NCBI GenBank assembly: GCA_030645235.1
Contig: JAUSMV010000012.1
Coordinates: 620,001-684,000 of the forward strand
DNA length: 64,000 bases
Direction of reading: 5' to 3'
From: Parvibaculum sp.
GTDB taxonomy: Bacteria > Pseudomonadota > Alphaproteobacteria > Parvibaculales > Parvibaculaceae
The notes under the pieces were generated by a model that ran no database searches, was not told where the DNA came from, and worked only from the letters and a program-made list of their open reading frames with translations. The translations under genes and the position numbers were made by a program. This document shows positions 36,461-44,724 of the stretch, piece after piece; the first letter of the stretch is position 1, and every line of letters starts with the position of its first letter.

Positions 36461-37444
36461 TTATCCCCACAGCTCCGGTTCCGGCGGTGACATCATGCTG
36501 CCGTTGAACCGGATGCCGTGCTCGCGGTCTTTGGCCAGCAGCAGCGGTCCGTCGAGGTCGATAAATTCCGCATCCTGCGCAATCAGCATGGCCGGTGCCA
36601 TGGCGAGCGATGTCGCCACCATGCAGCCGACCATGATTTTGAGGTTGCGGCGTTTCGCACAGCGCATGACGCTCAGGGCTTCGGTCAGTCCGCCCGTCTT
36701 GTCGAGTTTGATGTTGATATATTGGTAAAGTCCGACAAGCCGCGTCATGCCTTCGAGACCATGTGCGCTTTCGTCGGCGCAAAAGGGGATGGGCGTTTCC
36801 AAGCCGCGCAGGGCTTCGTCATCTTTCACCGGCAGCGGTTGCTCGATCAGCGCCACGCCGAATTTTGCGAGTTCATGTGCCATCGGTAAAACGGTTTTCG
36901 CATTCCAGCCTTCATTGGCATCGACAATAAGCGTCGCATCGGGTGCGCCCTGGCGCACGGCGGCGACGCGGGCAATATCGTCGCCTGTGCCGCCGAGTTT
37001 CAGTTTCAGCAGCGGGCGATGGGCGTTGATGCGCGCGGCCTCGCGCATGATGTCGGGCGTGTCGAGGCTCAGGGTGTAGGCGGTTGCGCACGGTTGCGGC
37101 GCGCGCAGACCGGCGAGCTGCCATGCAGGTGTGCCGGTGATTTTGGCTTCGAGGTCCCAGAGAGCGCAGTCAATCGCGTTGCGGCCCGCGCCGCGCGCCA
37201 TGGCACGTTGCAGTTCCTCACGCGACAGGCCCTCGGCCAATTGCTTGCTCAGGCCTTTGATCGAGGCGGCCACGTCTTTCACCGTTTCGCCATAGCGGCC
37301 ATAGGGCACGCATTCGCCGCGACCGATATGTTCGCCGTCACGAATGGTGACGACAATCACTTCGGCCTCGGTCTTGGAGCCACGGGAGATCGTGAACGCA
37401 CCGGCGATTGGCCAGGTTTCCACATCGACTGAAATATCGCGCAT
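36461..37444 (-). CDS. Dipeptide epimerase (L-Ala-D/L-Glu epimerase type, enolase superfamily)
   Basis: A 327-aa enolase-superfamily enzyme of the muconate-lactonising subgroup. Catalytic landmarks are LLKLKLGG (KxK), IVDANEGW, LIEQPL and CADESAH (three metal acids), and the second-base lysine in NIKLDKTGG. This arrangement is that of L-Ala-D/L-Glu epimerases, which recycle murein tripeptide. ATG 37444 is preferred to a GTG at 37459. It is convergent with the MDR gene. Three tandem palindromes lie upstream. Confidence 0.87.
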   Translation of the reverse strand: MRDISVDVETWPIAGAFTISRGSKTEAEVIVVTIRDGEHIGRGECVPYGRYGETVKDVAASIKGLSKQLAEGLSREELQRAMARGAGRNAIDCALWDLEAKITGTPAWQLAGLRAPQPCATAYTLSLDTPDIMREAARINAHRPLLKLKLGGTGDDIARVAAVRQGAPDATLIVDANEGWNAKTVLPMAHELAKFGVALIEQPLPVKDDEALRGLETPIPFCADESAHGLEGMTRLVGLYQYINIKLDKTGGLTEALSVMRCAKRRNLKIMVGCMVATSLAMAPAMLIAQDAEFIDLDGPLLLAKDREHGIRFNGSMMSPPEPELWG

Positions 37445-37539
37445 GTTGGGGAGCCTCACATAACAATGGCGCGATGATGCCGTGTCACGAAGGCGAGGCC
37501 AAGTCCAAAGCGACGCTGTTACGGATCAGGGTTCGCTAT

Positions 37540-37617
37540 GCTGCATCAGATGCGACATGCCTTTTGAGGTCGCATTAAATGCGACATGTCTTTCTGAGAG
37601 GTCGCATTAGATGCGAC
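37540..37617. repeat. Three tandem palindromes, GTCGCAT-N3-ATGCGAC
   Basis: Units start at about 37540 (degenerate left arm, GCTGCAT-CAG-ATGCGAC), 37569 (perfect, spacer TAA) and 37601 (perfect, spacer TAG). The period is 29-32 bp. The units are separated by ACATG..TTTTGAG or ACATG..CTGAGAG stretches that also repeat. The last unit overlaps the final codons and stop of the cyclase gene. The array is 96 bp upstream of the epimerase start, so it may be a multi-site operator. Confidence 0.7.
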
Positions 37618-39868
37618 CGGCAAACCACGAGCCGTTCCAGTGGTCGCCCGGCGCGACTGTCTCATATTGGCTAATGCGCGCATCATAGAAATCATAAAGC
37701 GTGGGGATCGCCCCGTTGAGTTTGCGGCATTGCGCAATCGCGGCGCGGGCTTCGGTCCAGCGTTGCTGACGATAGGCCGAGAAGATCAGCGCATGGGCTT
37801 CCTGCAAGGCGCGGAATTTCGGATTGGCGCGCATGATCGGGTCGCCGAGCAAGGCATAGACGCGGCGGCCTTCGGGATGGCGCGGTGTCGAAATGAGATC
37901 GATTTCCAGCAGCGCATAGCGGTCGCCGATGACGCGCTGCGTGCCTTCGCCGACGATGATGGCGGGGCCATAGTTGCGCGCGTTGCGTTGCAGATAGGCG
38001 GCGGTGCTCACGGGCTCGCCCAGCACACCATAGTCAAAGCGCAGGATGGCGCCCATATTGCCGGTGATGGCCGTGCCGCTGTCGATACCGATAGAGAGGC
38101 TCAAAGGCACATGGCTCAGGTGCTGGCGCAGCGCGTCTGTTTCCAGAAATTCGTTCAGTGCCTCAAGGTTTTCCACCATGCGGAGCGCGGCGTCGCAGGC
38201 CTTTGAGGCGTGGTCAGACACATCATAAGGGGCGTTCCACACGGCATAGAGTGTGTCGCCCACGGTGCGGTCCACCATGCCGTTGCGGTCCTGCACGATT
38301 TTTGTCATCGGCGAGAAGAAGCGGTTGAGGATGTCGGCATAGGCCTTGGGATCTTCGAGATAGCGATCGGCGATGATGTTGAAGCCGCGCAGGCCGACGA
38401 CGAGCGACGAGACCGGACGCAACTGACCTTCGGCCTGAATGAGGTGCGGGCGCGCATGCATTTTAGCGAGGCCCGATGAGGACAGGCGGCGGGCAAACTG
38501 ACCGTCGATGAAGCGCGTGCGGTCTTCTGTGTGCAGGCGACGCATCAGCGCGCAGGTGAAGCTCGCGACGAGGAACGTGACCGCGATGAGCGAGGGATCA
38601 ATCAGCCAACGATGGGTGTCGAAGGACCACCATGAGGCATAGGCCGCTCCGCCGATCAGCGTCAGCGTGAAGATGATGCTCCAGCGGAAGCGATAGCGAC
38701 CGACAACGAGGATGACAAGCATGCCGCCGACAAAGAGATAAAGTTGTTCAGCGAGCGGGGCCCAGCCGGGTGTCACAAGATATGACCCTTGCAAAATCTG
38801 ATCGATGGCATTGGCGGCGATGGCGCCCGATGGCAGGCTTACACCGACGGGCGTGTCATAGAAACGCTCCGAGCCATTGGCCGAGACGCCGATGACAGCA
38901 ATTTTGCCATCAAGTGAGGGCACTGATGCTGCGCGGTTCAGCAGATCGACGGCGGAAATTTCCAGCCGTGTTTCGGGGCCGCCGAAATAGAGTTTCAGGC
39001 AACCGTCGGGGCGCGTGAGGACCGACAGGCCGGTGTCCTCGATGCTGATGCTATCAAGCCCGGGCACCTGATCCAGCGCAAAGCCGCTTTCCGGCTGGAC
39101 AACATTGGCGCTATAGCCCGTGCCATTGCGGTTGAGGCGCAAAGCTTCAAGCACGTTTGACGGATAAAGCTGACCATTGAGATTGACGACCAGGGGCAGA
39201 CCGCGCACGGCGGAACCCGCCACGCGATCATAGAGGGATGCCCCATTGCCCTGTGCGGCAGCTTCAACGCTGGCGAGATTGCCGCGCCAGTCTTTGAAGC
39301 TCTGTGTGTAATGGCGCGCGTCGCTGCCCGATGACGTGACTGATGATTTTGGCTGCGGTGTCACGGGCGTGCCGATGGCCTGTTTGCCGGGCACGAAAGA
39401 GATGACGGATTGGGTAGAGGTGAGCAGATCGGCAAAGTCGCGCTCATAGTCAGGCAATTCAGACAGGCCAAGCTGCAATCCGTAGGCAGACGGAATGTGA
39501 TCGAGCGAGCCCCAGAGTTTCAGCAACTCGGCTTGCGCGGTCTGATCGGTTTCAGCAATCGGCATATCAAGCAAAATGGTTGTCGCGCCTGCGTCTTTCA
39601 CCGCAGTGACAAGATCAATGAGGCGCTTGCGCGGCCAGGGCCATGCACCCAGTTGTTCGGCGCTCGCGGTGCCGATGTCGATATAGACCGTTGCGGGGCC
39701 GTTTTTGCCGACCTGGCGCGGTTCAATGCGCTGATAGAGATCGAAAACCTGATTTTTCAGAGCGGTGGCGAGGCCCTGATAGTCATAGATCGACATAGCA
39801 AGCCCCAACACGAGAACCAGTCCCGGAAGGATTGCCGACAATCTGCGAAATACGGGTGTCGTATTCAT
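37607..39868 (-). CDS. CHASE2-domain membrane receptor with degenerate adenylate/guanylate cyclase domain
   Basis: A 753-aa protein. An N-terminal TM is followed by a periplasmic CHASE2 sensor (to about 345). Three TMs follow (around LYLFVGGMLVILVVG to VAFLVAS) and then a class III cyclase fold from about residue 480. The fold is clear (VVGLRGFN, RTVGDTLYAVW, GNMGAILRFDYGVLGEP). However, the first metal Asp of the FADIRGF motif is Gly, the Asn and Arg of VNxAxRL are Ser and Tyr (VSTAAYL), and the purine-specifying Lys is Arg. Loss of activity or an altered role is inferred. GTG 39874 is an alternative start. Confidence 0.88.
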   Translation of the reverse strand: MNTTPVFRRLSAILPGLVLVLGLAMSIYDYQGLATALKNQVFDLYQRIEPRQVGKNGPATVYIDIGTASAEQLGAWPWPRKRLIDLVTAVKDAGATTILLDMPIAETDQTAQAELLKLWGSLDHIPSAYGLQLGLSELPDYERDFADLLTSTQSVISFVPGKQAIGTPVTPQPKSSVTSSGSDARHYTQSFKDWRGNLASVEAAAQGNGASLYDRVAGSAVRGLPLVVNLNGQLYPSNVLEALRLNRNGTGYSANVVQPESGFALDQVPGLDSISIEDTGLSVLTRPDGCLKLYFGGPETRLEISAVDLLNRAASVPSLDGKIAVIGVSANGSERFYDTPVGVSLPSGAIAANAIDQILQGSYLVTPGWAPLAEQLYLFVGGMLVILVVGRYRFRWSIIFTLTLIGGAAYASWWSFDTHRWLIDPSLIAVTFLVASFTCALMRRLHTEDRTRFIDGQFARRLSSSGLAKMHARPHLIQAEGQLRPVSSLVVGLRGFNIIADRYLEDPKAYADILNRFFSPMTKIVQDRNGMVDRTVGDTLYAVWNAPYDVSDHASKACDAALRMVENLEALNEFLETDALRQHLSHVPLSLSIGIDSGTAITGNMGAILRFDYGVLGEPVSTAAYLQRNARNYGPAIIVGEGTQRVIGDRYALLEIDLISTPRHPEGRRVYALLGDPIMRANPKFRALQEAHALIFSAYRQQRWTEARAAIAQCRKLNGAIPTLYDFYDARISQYETVAPGDHWNGSWFAGRI

Positions 39869-40138
39869 CTTCACTCGCCCAAGCCTGTCCGAAAACAGGC
39901 CATCAATGCCCCAAAATAAAACGTTGAACCTGCATTTGTCCGGTATCGGGACAATAGCAGAAGCTCTCAGAACTTATTTTGCAGGTTCCGTTCCACAATT
40001 ATGGAGAGGGGGGCGAGGGTGTTGGCCGATGAATGGCCATGAACAGTCAGTGCTGTCCCGTGTGCCCTTCAACATGAAAGGCGGGTCACAGGGCGGCAGT
40101 TCGGGTGAATTGAGGGCTGAAGTAAAAGCCTGTCAGCT

Positions 40139-40546
40139 TTACTTCTTATATCCGGTGGCGGCTTCCAGATAGGCCAGCAGGTCCTTGCGGTCCTCGGGCT
40201 TTTTCAGGCCGGGGAAGGACATGTTGGTTTTGGGCACCAGGGCTTTTGGCTTTTCGACATATTTGAAGAGGGTGGCCTCATCCCATTTCGCGCCGGTGGC
40301 GGCATATTCCTTCATACCGGCGGAATAGTTGTAGCCCGCTGCTGTGGCGATCCCACGGTTCATAAAGCCATAGAGGTTCGGTCCGACACGATTCGGTCCG
40401 CCTTCTTCAACCGTGTGACAGGCCTGGCATTTTTTGAAGACTTTTTCGCCCTTGGTTGCGTCGCCGACAAGGTCTTCGGCCAGAGCCGCGCCTGAAACTG
40501 AAAAAGTGAGAGCCAAAGCGGAGAGTAATTTGACGGTCGAAGCCAT
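40139..40546 (-). CDS. Class I c-type cytochrome, periplasmic
   Basis: A 135-aa protein. The signal peptide is residues 1-23 (LLSALALTFSVSGAALA, cleavage near ALA-ED). The heme site is CQACH at about 40-44. The axial Met is in KTNMSFPGLK. The RVGPNLYGFMNR segment is typical of cytochrome c550/c2. It is a small soluble electron carrier between the bc1 complex and oxidases, or for a dehydrogenase. Single gene, divergent from the mla operon. Confidence 0.95.
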   Translation of the reverse strand: MASTVKLLSALALTFSVSGAALAEDLVGDATKGEKVFKKCQACHTVEEGGPNRVGPNLYGFMNRGIATAAGYNYSAGMKEYAATGAKWDEATLFKYVEKPKALVPKTNMSFPGLKKPEDRKDLLAYLEAATGYKK

Positions 40547-40691
40547 TTTTATAGGGTCCTGTTTCCGTTAGGTCTGAGCCTAGCTTTCAAAGCAGATGCC
40601 AAGCTACACTACGATATCTGCGCGGGGCAGGGCGCGTGTCAAACTGGCGCGGGCCGGACTTTTTTCAGATTTCACGACAAAAGGGCATAAG

Positions 40692-41828
40692 TTGACCGAG
40701 GCTGTTTTCAGGCTTGAAGCGCAAGGCGCAATCCTGAGGCTCCGCGCGGAGGGCGATTGGTCAACATCGCAGGTGGCCGGTATCGACATGGCCTTGCGTG
40801 CCGTCGGGACCGATCCCAAGGGTGAGGCCCGTGACGTGGTGTTCGACCTTACCGGTGTTACGCGGCTCGATACATCGGGTGCCTTTGTGTTGCAGCGCAC
40901 ATCCGCTGCGCTCAAGGCGCAGGGGCTCAGAACGCGCTATGAAGGCCTGCAAACCGCGCATCGCCTGATGCTTGACAAAATAGCAGCGCTTGAAATTTTT
41001 TCCGCCCCCCGCACCAAACGCCGTCCGGCCTCCATCACGGTCGTTGAGCGCATTGGTGCGACCGTGGTTCTCTTTGGCCGTGAAGGCCTCATCGTGCTCT
41101 CCTTTCTTGGCGAAGTGGTCTCAGCGCTTGGCGAAGTTGTGCGGAACCCGCGTAAGCTGCGTGTCGTGCCGCTCATTCATCACATGGAGAAGGCGGGCTT
41201 TGATGCTTTGCCACTCATCTGCCTTCTGACATTCCTTATCGGTGCTGTTATCGCCCAGCAAGGCGCGACGCAGCTCAAGCAATTCGGCGCGGATGTCTAT
41301 ACGGTCAATCTCATCTCCATCATCTTCCTGCGCGAAGTCGGTGTGTTGCTTACCGCTATTATTGTCGCGGGTCGCTCGGGCAGCGCCTATACGGCTGAAA
41401 TCGGCTCGATGAAAATGCGCGAGGAAATCGACGCGATGCGCACGCTCGGTCTTGATCCGATGCAGATGCTCATTGTCCCGCGTGTGCTGGCGCTTGTTAT
41501 TGTGTTGCCGCTGCTCACCTTTGTTGCTGACATTATGGGTCTCATCGGCGGTGGCGTGGTGGCACTGACGCAGCTCGGTATGGCACCGGCCGTCTATATC
41601 GACCGTGTGCGCGACGCTGCGTGGTTCTGGACTTTCGGCGTCGGTATTTTGCGGGCCCCTTTTATGGCGCTCGCCATAGCGCTTGTCAGTTGCCGCGCGG
41701 GCCTTGACGTCACGGGCAGTGCTGAATCCGTCGGCTCACAGACGACGCGTTCTGTCGTTCTGTCGATCTTCCTCGTCATTGTGCTTGATGCGATGTTTGC
41801 CATGTTCTTCACTGCCGTGGGGTTATGA
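40692..41828 (+). CDS. mlaE: MlaE-type lipid ABC transporter permease with N-terminal STAS domain
   Basis: The permease of the Mla/TGD-type system that moves phospholipid across the envelope. A STAS domain (about 1-110; DVVFDLTGVTRLDTSGAFVL) is fused to the five-to-six-TM MlaE domain. EIGSMKMREEIDAMRTLGLD is the conserved coupling-loop motif. Bacterial mla operons often encode STAS as separate MlaB; fusion is common in alphaproteobacteria. The TTG at 40692 after AAGGG gives the family length. An ATG at 40596 would add 32 residues of doubtful coding character. First gene of a tight operon. Confidence 0.9.
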   Translation: MTEAVFRLEAQGAILRLRAEGDWSTSQVAGIDMALRAVGTDPKGEARDVVFDLTGVTRLDTSGAFVLQRTSAALKAQGLRTRYEGLQTAHRLMLDKIAALEIFSAPRTKRRPASITVVERIGATVVLFGREGLIVLSFLGEVVSALGEVVRNPRKLRVVPLIHHMEKAGFDALPLICLLTFLIGAVIAQQGATQLKQFGADVYTVNLISIIFLREVGVLLTAIIVAGRSGSAYTAEIGSMKMREEIDAMRTLGLDPMQMLIVPRVLALVIVLPLLTFVADIMGLIGGGVVALTQLGMAPAVYIDRVRDAAWFWTFGVGILRAPFMALAIALVSCRAGLDVTGSAESVGSQTTRSVVLSIFLVIVLDAMFAMFFTAVGL

Positions 41829-42604
41829 CCGTGAGTGATGAAGAAGACATCATCATTGACGTAAAGGGTCTGCACACGGCCTTCGGCGATCATGTGATCC
41901 ATGACAAGCTCGACCTGCAGGTGAAGCGCGGAGAAGTTCTCGGTATTGTCGGCGGTTCGGGCACAGGCAAGTCGGTGCTGTTGCGCACTATATTGGGTTT
42001 GAAAAAGCCCGAAGCCGGTCAGATCAAAGTTTTCGGCATTGATTTTGAAACGCTGTCGGCGGATGAACGTCGCCATCAGGAGCAACGCTGGGGCGTGCTT
42101 TTTCAGGAAGGTGCTCTTTTTTCAGCACTCACGGTTGCCGAAAATGTGCAGGTGCCTTACCGCGAGCATCTGCAGATGAATGACATGCTGATGGGTGAGC
42201 TTGCCGGCGTCAAAATCGCGATGGTGGGTCTGCGTGCCGAAGCGGCCAAGCTTTACCCCTCCGAACTGTCCGGCGGTATGAAGAAGCGGGCGGGGCTTGC
42301 GCGTGCTTTGGCGCAGGACCCTGAAATCCTGTTTCTTGACGAGCCGACAGCGGGGCTGGACCCCATTGGGGCGGCGGCCTTTGACGAATTGATCAATGAC
42401 CTTACCAAAACGCTTGGCCTTACTGTCTTTATGGTCACGCATGATCTCGACACGCTTTACGCTACATGCGACCGCATTGCGGTGCTGGCCGAGCAGCGTG
42501 TTATGCTTATCGGCACGATGAAAGATATGCTGGCAAGTAACCACCCCTGGATCAGATCTTATTTTCACGGACCGCGTGCCCGCGCGGCCGTCCCCACGGT
42601 TTAG
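41825..42604 (+). CDS. mlaF: MlaF-type ABC transporter ATP-binding protein
   Basis: A 259-aa cytosolic ATPase. Walker A is GGSGTGKSVLLR, the Q-loop WGVLFQEGALF, the signature LSGGMKKRAGLARAL, Walker B EILFLDEPTAGLD and the H-loop VTHDLD. The GMKKRA signature variant is that of MlaF/Ttg2A. The ATG overlaps the mlaE stop (ATGA). It drives lipid movement between the MCE protein and the inner membrane. Confidence 0.95.
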   Translation: MTVSDEEDIIIDVKGLHTAFGDHVIHDKLDLQVKRGEVLGIVGGSGTGKSVLLRTILGLKKPEAGQIKVFGIDFETLSADERRHQEQRWGVLFQEGALFSALTVAENVQVPYREHLQMNDMLMGELAGVKIAMVGLRAEAAKLYPSELSGGMKKRAGLARALAQDPEILFLDEPTAGLDPIGAAAFDELINDLTKTLGLTVFMVTHDLDTLYATCDRIAVLAEQRVMLIGTMKDMLASNHPWIRSYFHGPRARAAVPTV

Positions 42605-42613
42605 GCGAGCGAT

Positions 42614-43534
42614 ATGGAAATAAAATCCAACAACGCACTCATCGGCATCTCGACGATCATTGCTCTTGCGCTCATCCTCATCTTTTCGCTCTGGCTGTCG
42701 CGCATCCAGCTTGATCAGTCTTACGCCTATTACAAAATCATTTTTCAGGGTTCCGTGTCGGGCCTGAGCAAATCCGGTCAGGTCCAGTTCAACGGGTTGC
42801 CGGTCGGCAAGGTCATTGATCTGTCGCTTGCTGAGAATGATCCCAGTAAAGTCATCGCCATTATTCAGGTGGATGCCCGCACGCCCGTCAAAGAAGATTC
42901 CATTGCCCAGCTTGAAGCTTCAGGCATTACAGGTGTTGCCGTCGTCCAGCTCACGGGGGGCAATAAGGCGTCAAAGCTGCTGAGCGAAACGTCTGACCTC
43001 ACCTATCCCGTCATTCAGGGCGCGCCATCCACATTGCAGGAACTTGCCGAAGCCGCGCCGGAGACATTGCAAAATGCCAATCAGCTTATCAAAGACCTTA
43101 ATGCTGTTGTGAGTGCCAACCAGCAATCGATCAATAATACGCTCGTCAATCTCGACAAGCTGTCATCGGCTCTGGCAGATAGTTCGGGCGCAATGCAGGG
43201 CGCGATCCGCGATCTGTCCGAGGCCTCCAGACACATCAAGACGATGAGCGAGAGCGCCGACAGTCTCGTTAAAAACGATGCGCAACGCTTCATCAATGAT
43301 GCGCAGCAGACGTCGGAATCCTATCGCCGTCTCGCCAATGAACTCGATAGACTCGTTAAAACCAATGGTCCGGCCATCGACCGTCTTGCCAATGGGGGGC
43401 TCGACCAATTGCCTGACCTCGTGCGTGATATGCGCTCGCTCGTTGCTTCGCTTGATCGCATTGCCTCAAGCGCGCAAGACGATCCCGCCCGTTTCGTCAT
43501 CGGCAACCGCGTACCGGAAGTGGAAGCACCATGA
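42614..43534 (+). CDS. mlaD: MlaD-type MCE-family lipid-binding protein
   Basis: A 306-aa protein. One N-terminal TM (IGISTIIALALILIFSLWL) is followed by an MCE domain (about 38-115; VSGLSKSGQVQFNGLPVGKV). A long helical C-terminal region (130-285) with heptad-like Ser/Asn/Leu patterns probably forms a coiled-coil tunnel. Anchored in the inner membrane and periplasmic. It is 9 bp after mlaF and overlaps the lipoprotein gene. Confidence 0.94.
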   Translation: MEIKSNNALIGISTIIALALILIFSLWLSRIQLDQSYAYYKIIFQGSVSGLSKSGQVQFNGLPVGKVIDLSLAENDPSKVIAIIQVDARTPVKEDSIAQLEASGITGVAVVQLTGGNKASKLLSETSDLTYPVIQGAPSTLQELAEAAPETLQNANQLIKDLNAVVSANQQSINNTLVNLDKLSSALADSSGAMQGAIRDLSEASRHIKTMSESADSLVKNDAQRFINDAQQTSESYRRLANELDRLVKTNGPAIDRLANGGLDQLPDLVRDMRSLVASLDRIASSAQDDPARFVIGNRVPEVEAP

Positions 43535-44178
43535 AGTCTTTCCTGAATTTTGCATGTCTTGTGGCTCTCGGTGCGGCTTTAAGCGGTTGTGCGCTTGCCA
43601 ATGTCGCCAGCGAACCGGCACCGCAATTGTTCACGCTGACCGCCGCGCCGATGGCCGCTGTCGCTTTGCCTGCTGACAGCGCTTCAAAATCGGTCAGCAT
43701 TCTTGTTGACGAGTTTGCAGCGAGCGCCGCGCTCAATACAGCGCGTATTGCTTTTCAGCCCAATCCCAATGAGTTGAAATATTATGCCGGTGCGCGCTGG
43801 GCTGATCTTGCGCCTTTGATGATCCAGGCCCTGACGGTTGAGACACTGCAAAGTTCAGGTGCTTTTGCGTCGGTTGCCGCGCGCGGCACTGAAATCCGTG
43901 GTGATTTTATTTTGAAAGGCGATGTCCGCCAGTTCGCTGCCGAGACAGCAGGCGAGACAACCCAGGTGCGCGTCGCACTCTTCATCCGGATTGTCTCACG
44001 CACTGACCATAGTGTGTTGGCTTCAAAGAGTTTTGAAGCTGTCACCCCGCTTGAAGGCCGCGGCATGGAATCTGTTGTCGGGGCGGCCCAGAAATCTTTG
44101 TCGGCGGTTCTCACGGAGGTAACGCTCTGGAGCGTCGATGAAGTCTCCAAAAAATCTGCGGCTGTGACGGGGAGATAG
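43531..44178 (+). CDS. ABC-transport auxiliary lipoprotein (PqiC-like)
   Basis: A 215-aa protein with a type II signal peptide ending in a lipobox (AALSGC, Cys at about 21). The mature part has the PqiC/ABC_trans_aux pattern (ADLAPLMIQALTVETLQSSG, then GDFILKGDVRQF). It is predicted to be an outer- or inner-membrane-anchored periplasmic partner of the MCE system. It is coupled to mlaD by an ATGA overlap. Confidence 0.87.
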   Translation: MKSFLNFACLVALGAALSGCALANVASEPAPQLFTLTAAPMAAVALPADSASKSVSILVDEFAASAALNTARIAFQPNPNELKYYAGARWADLAPLMIQALTVETLQSSGAFASVAARGTEIRGDFILKGDVRQFAAETAGETTQVRVALFIRIVSRTDHSVLASKSFEAVTPLEGRGMESVVGAAQKSLSAVLTEVTLWSVDEVSKKSAAVTGR

Positions 44179-44181
44179 TCT

Positions 44182-44724
44182 ATGTCTGCCCGTGTTTTCG
44201 CCGTCGCACGTGATGGTGACCACAATTTCTCAAAACCGCTCTGCCGCGAGATCAAACTTCTCAAAGGTCTTGGCGTTGAAGGTGATGCGCATCACGGCAT
44301 CACGGTGAAACACCGCTCCCGCGTTGCGCGCGATCCGAGCCAACCCAATCTGCGTCAGGTTCATCTGATGCATGGCGAGTTTCACGACGAGTTGAACGCC
44401 ATGGGCTTTGCCGTTACGTCCGGTGATCTCGGTGAGAATATTACGACGCGCGGTATTGATCTGCTGGGTCTGCCGCGTGGTGCGCGCCTTCACATTGGTA
44501 CCAAAGCTATTGTCGAAGTGACGGGTCTGCGCAATCCGTGTGTGCAGATCGACCGCTTTCAGGAAGGCATGACCGCTGCCTGCCTTGGCCGCGATGAGAA
44601 GGGCGCGCTGATCCGCAAAGCCGGTGTGATGAGCATTGTCACTGAGGGCGGCGTGGTTCGCGCAGGCGATGAAATCCGCGTTGAATTGCCCACGGGTGAC
44701 GTGTTGCCGCTGGAAGTGGTTTAG
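44182..44724 (+). CDS. MOSC-domain protein
   Basis: A 180-aa protein with a MOSC fold (YiiM/MOCS C-terminal type). The motifs are FAVTSGDLGENITTRGIDLL and VTGLRNPCVQIDRF with the conserved Cys that binds sulfur or molybdenum cofactor. It may act in sulfur transfer or N-hydroxylated base detoxification. It follows the lipoprotein gene by 3 bp but is functionally unrelated to lipid transport, so co-transcription may be incidental. Its stop overlaps the end of the convergent coiled-coil gene. Confidence 0.88.
   Translation: MSARVFAVARDGDHNFSKPLCREIKLLKGLGVEGDAHHGITVKHRSRVARDPSQPNLRQVHLMHGEFHDELNAMGFAVTSGDLGENITTRGIDLLGLPRGARLHIGTKAIVEVTGLRNPCVQIDRFQEGMTAACLGRDEKGALIRKAGVMSIVTEGGVVRAGDEIRVELPTGDVLPLEVV

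Noticed and set aside
37540-37617. CRISPR-like array
   Set aside because: Only three units with spacers of about 12-15 bp that are themselves similar, and no cas genes; better read as tandem palindromes.
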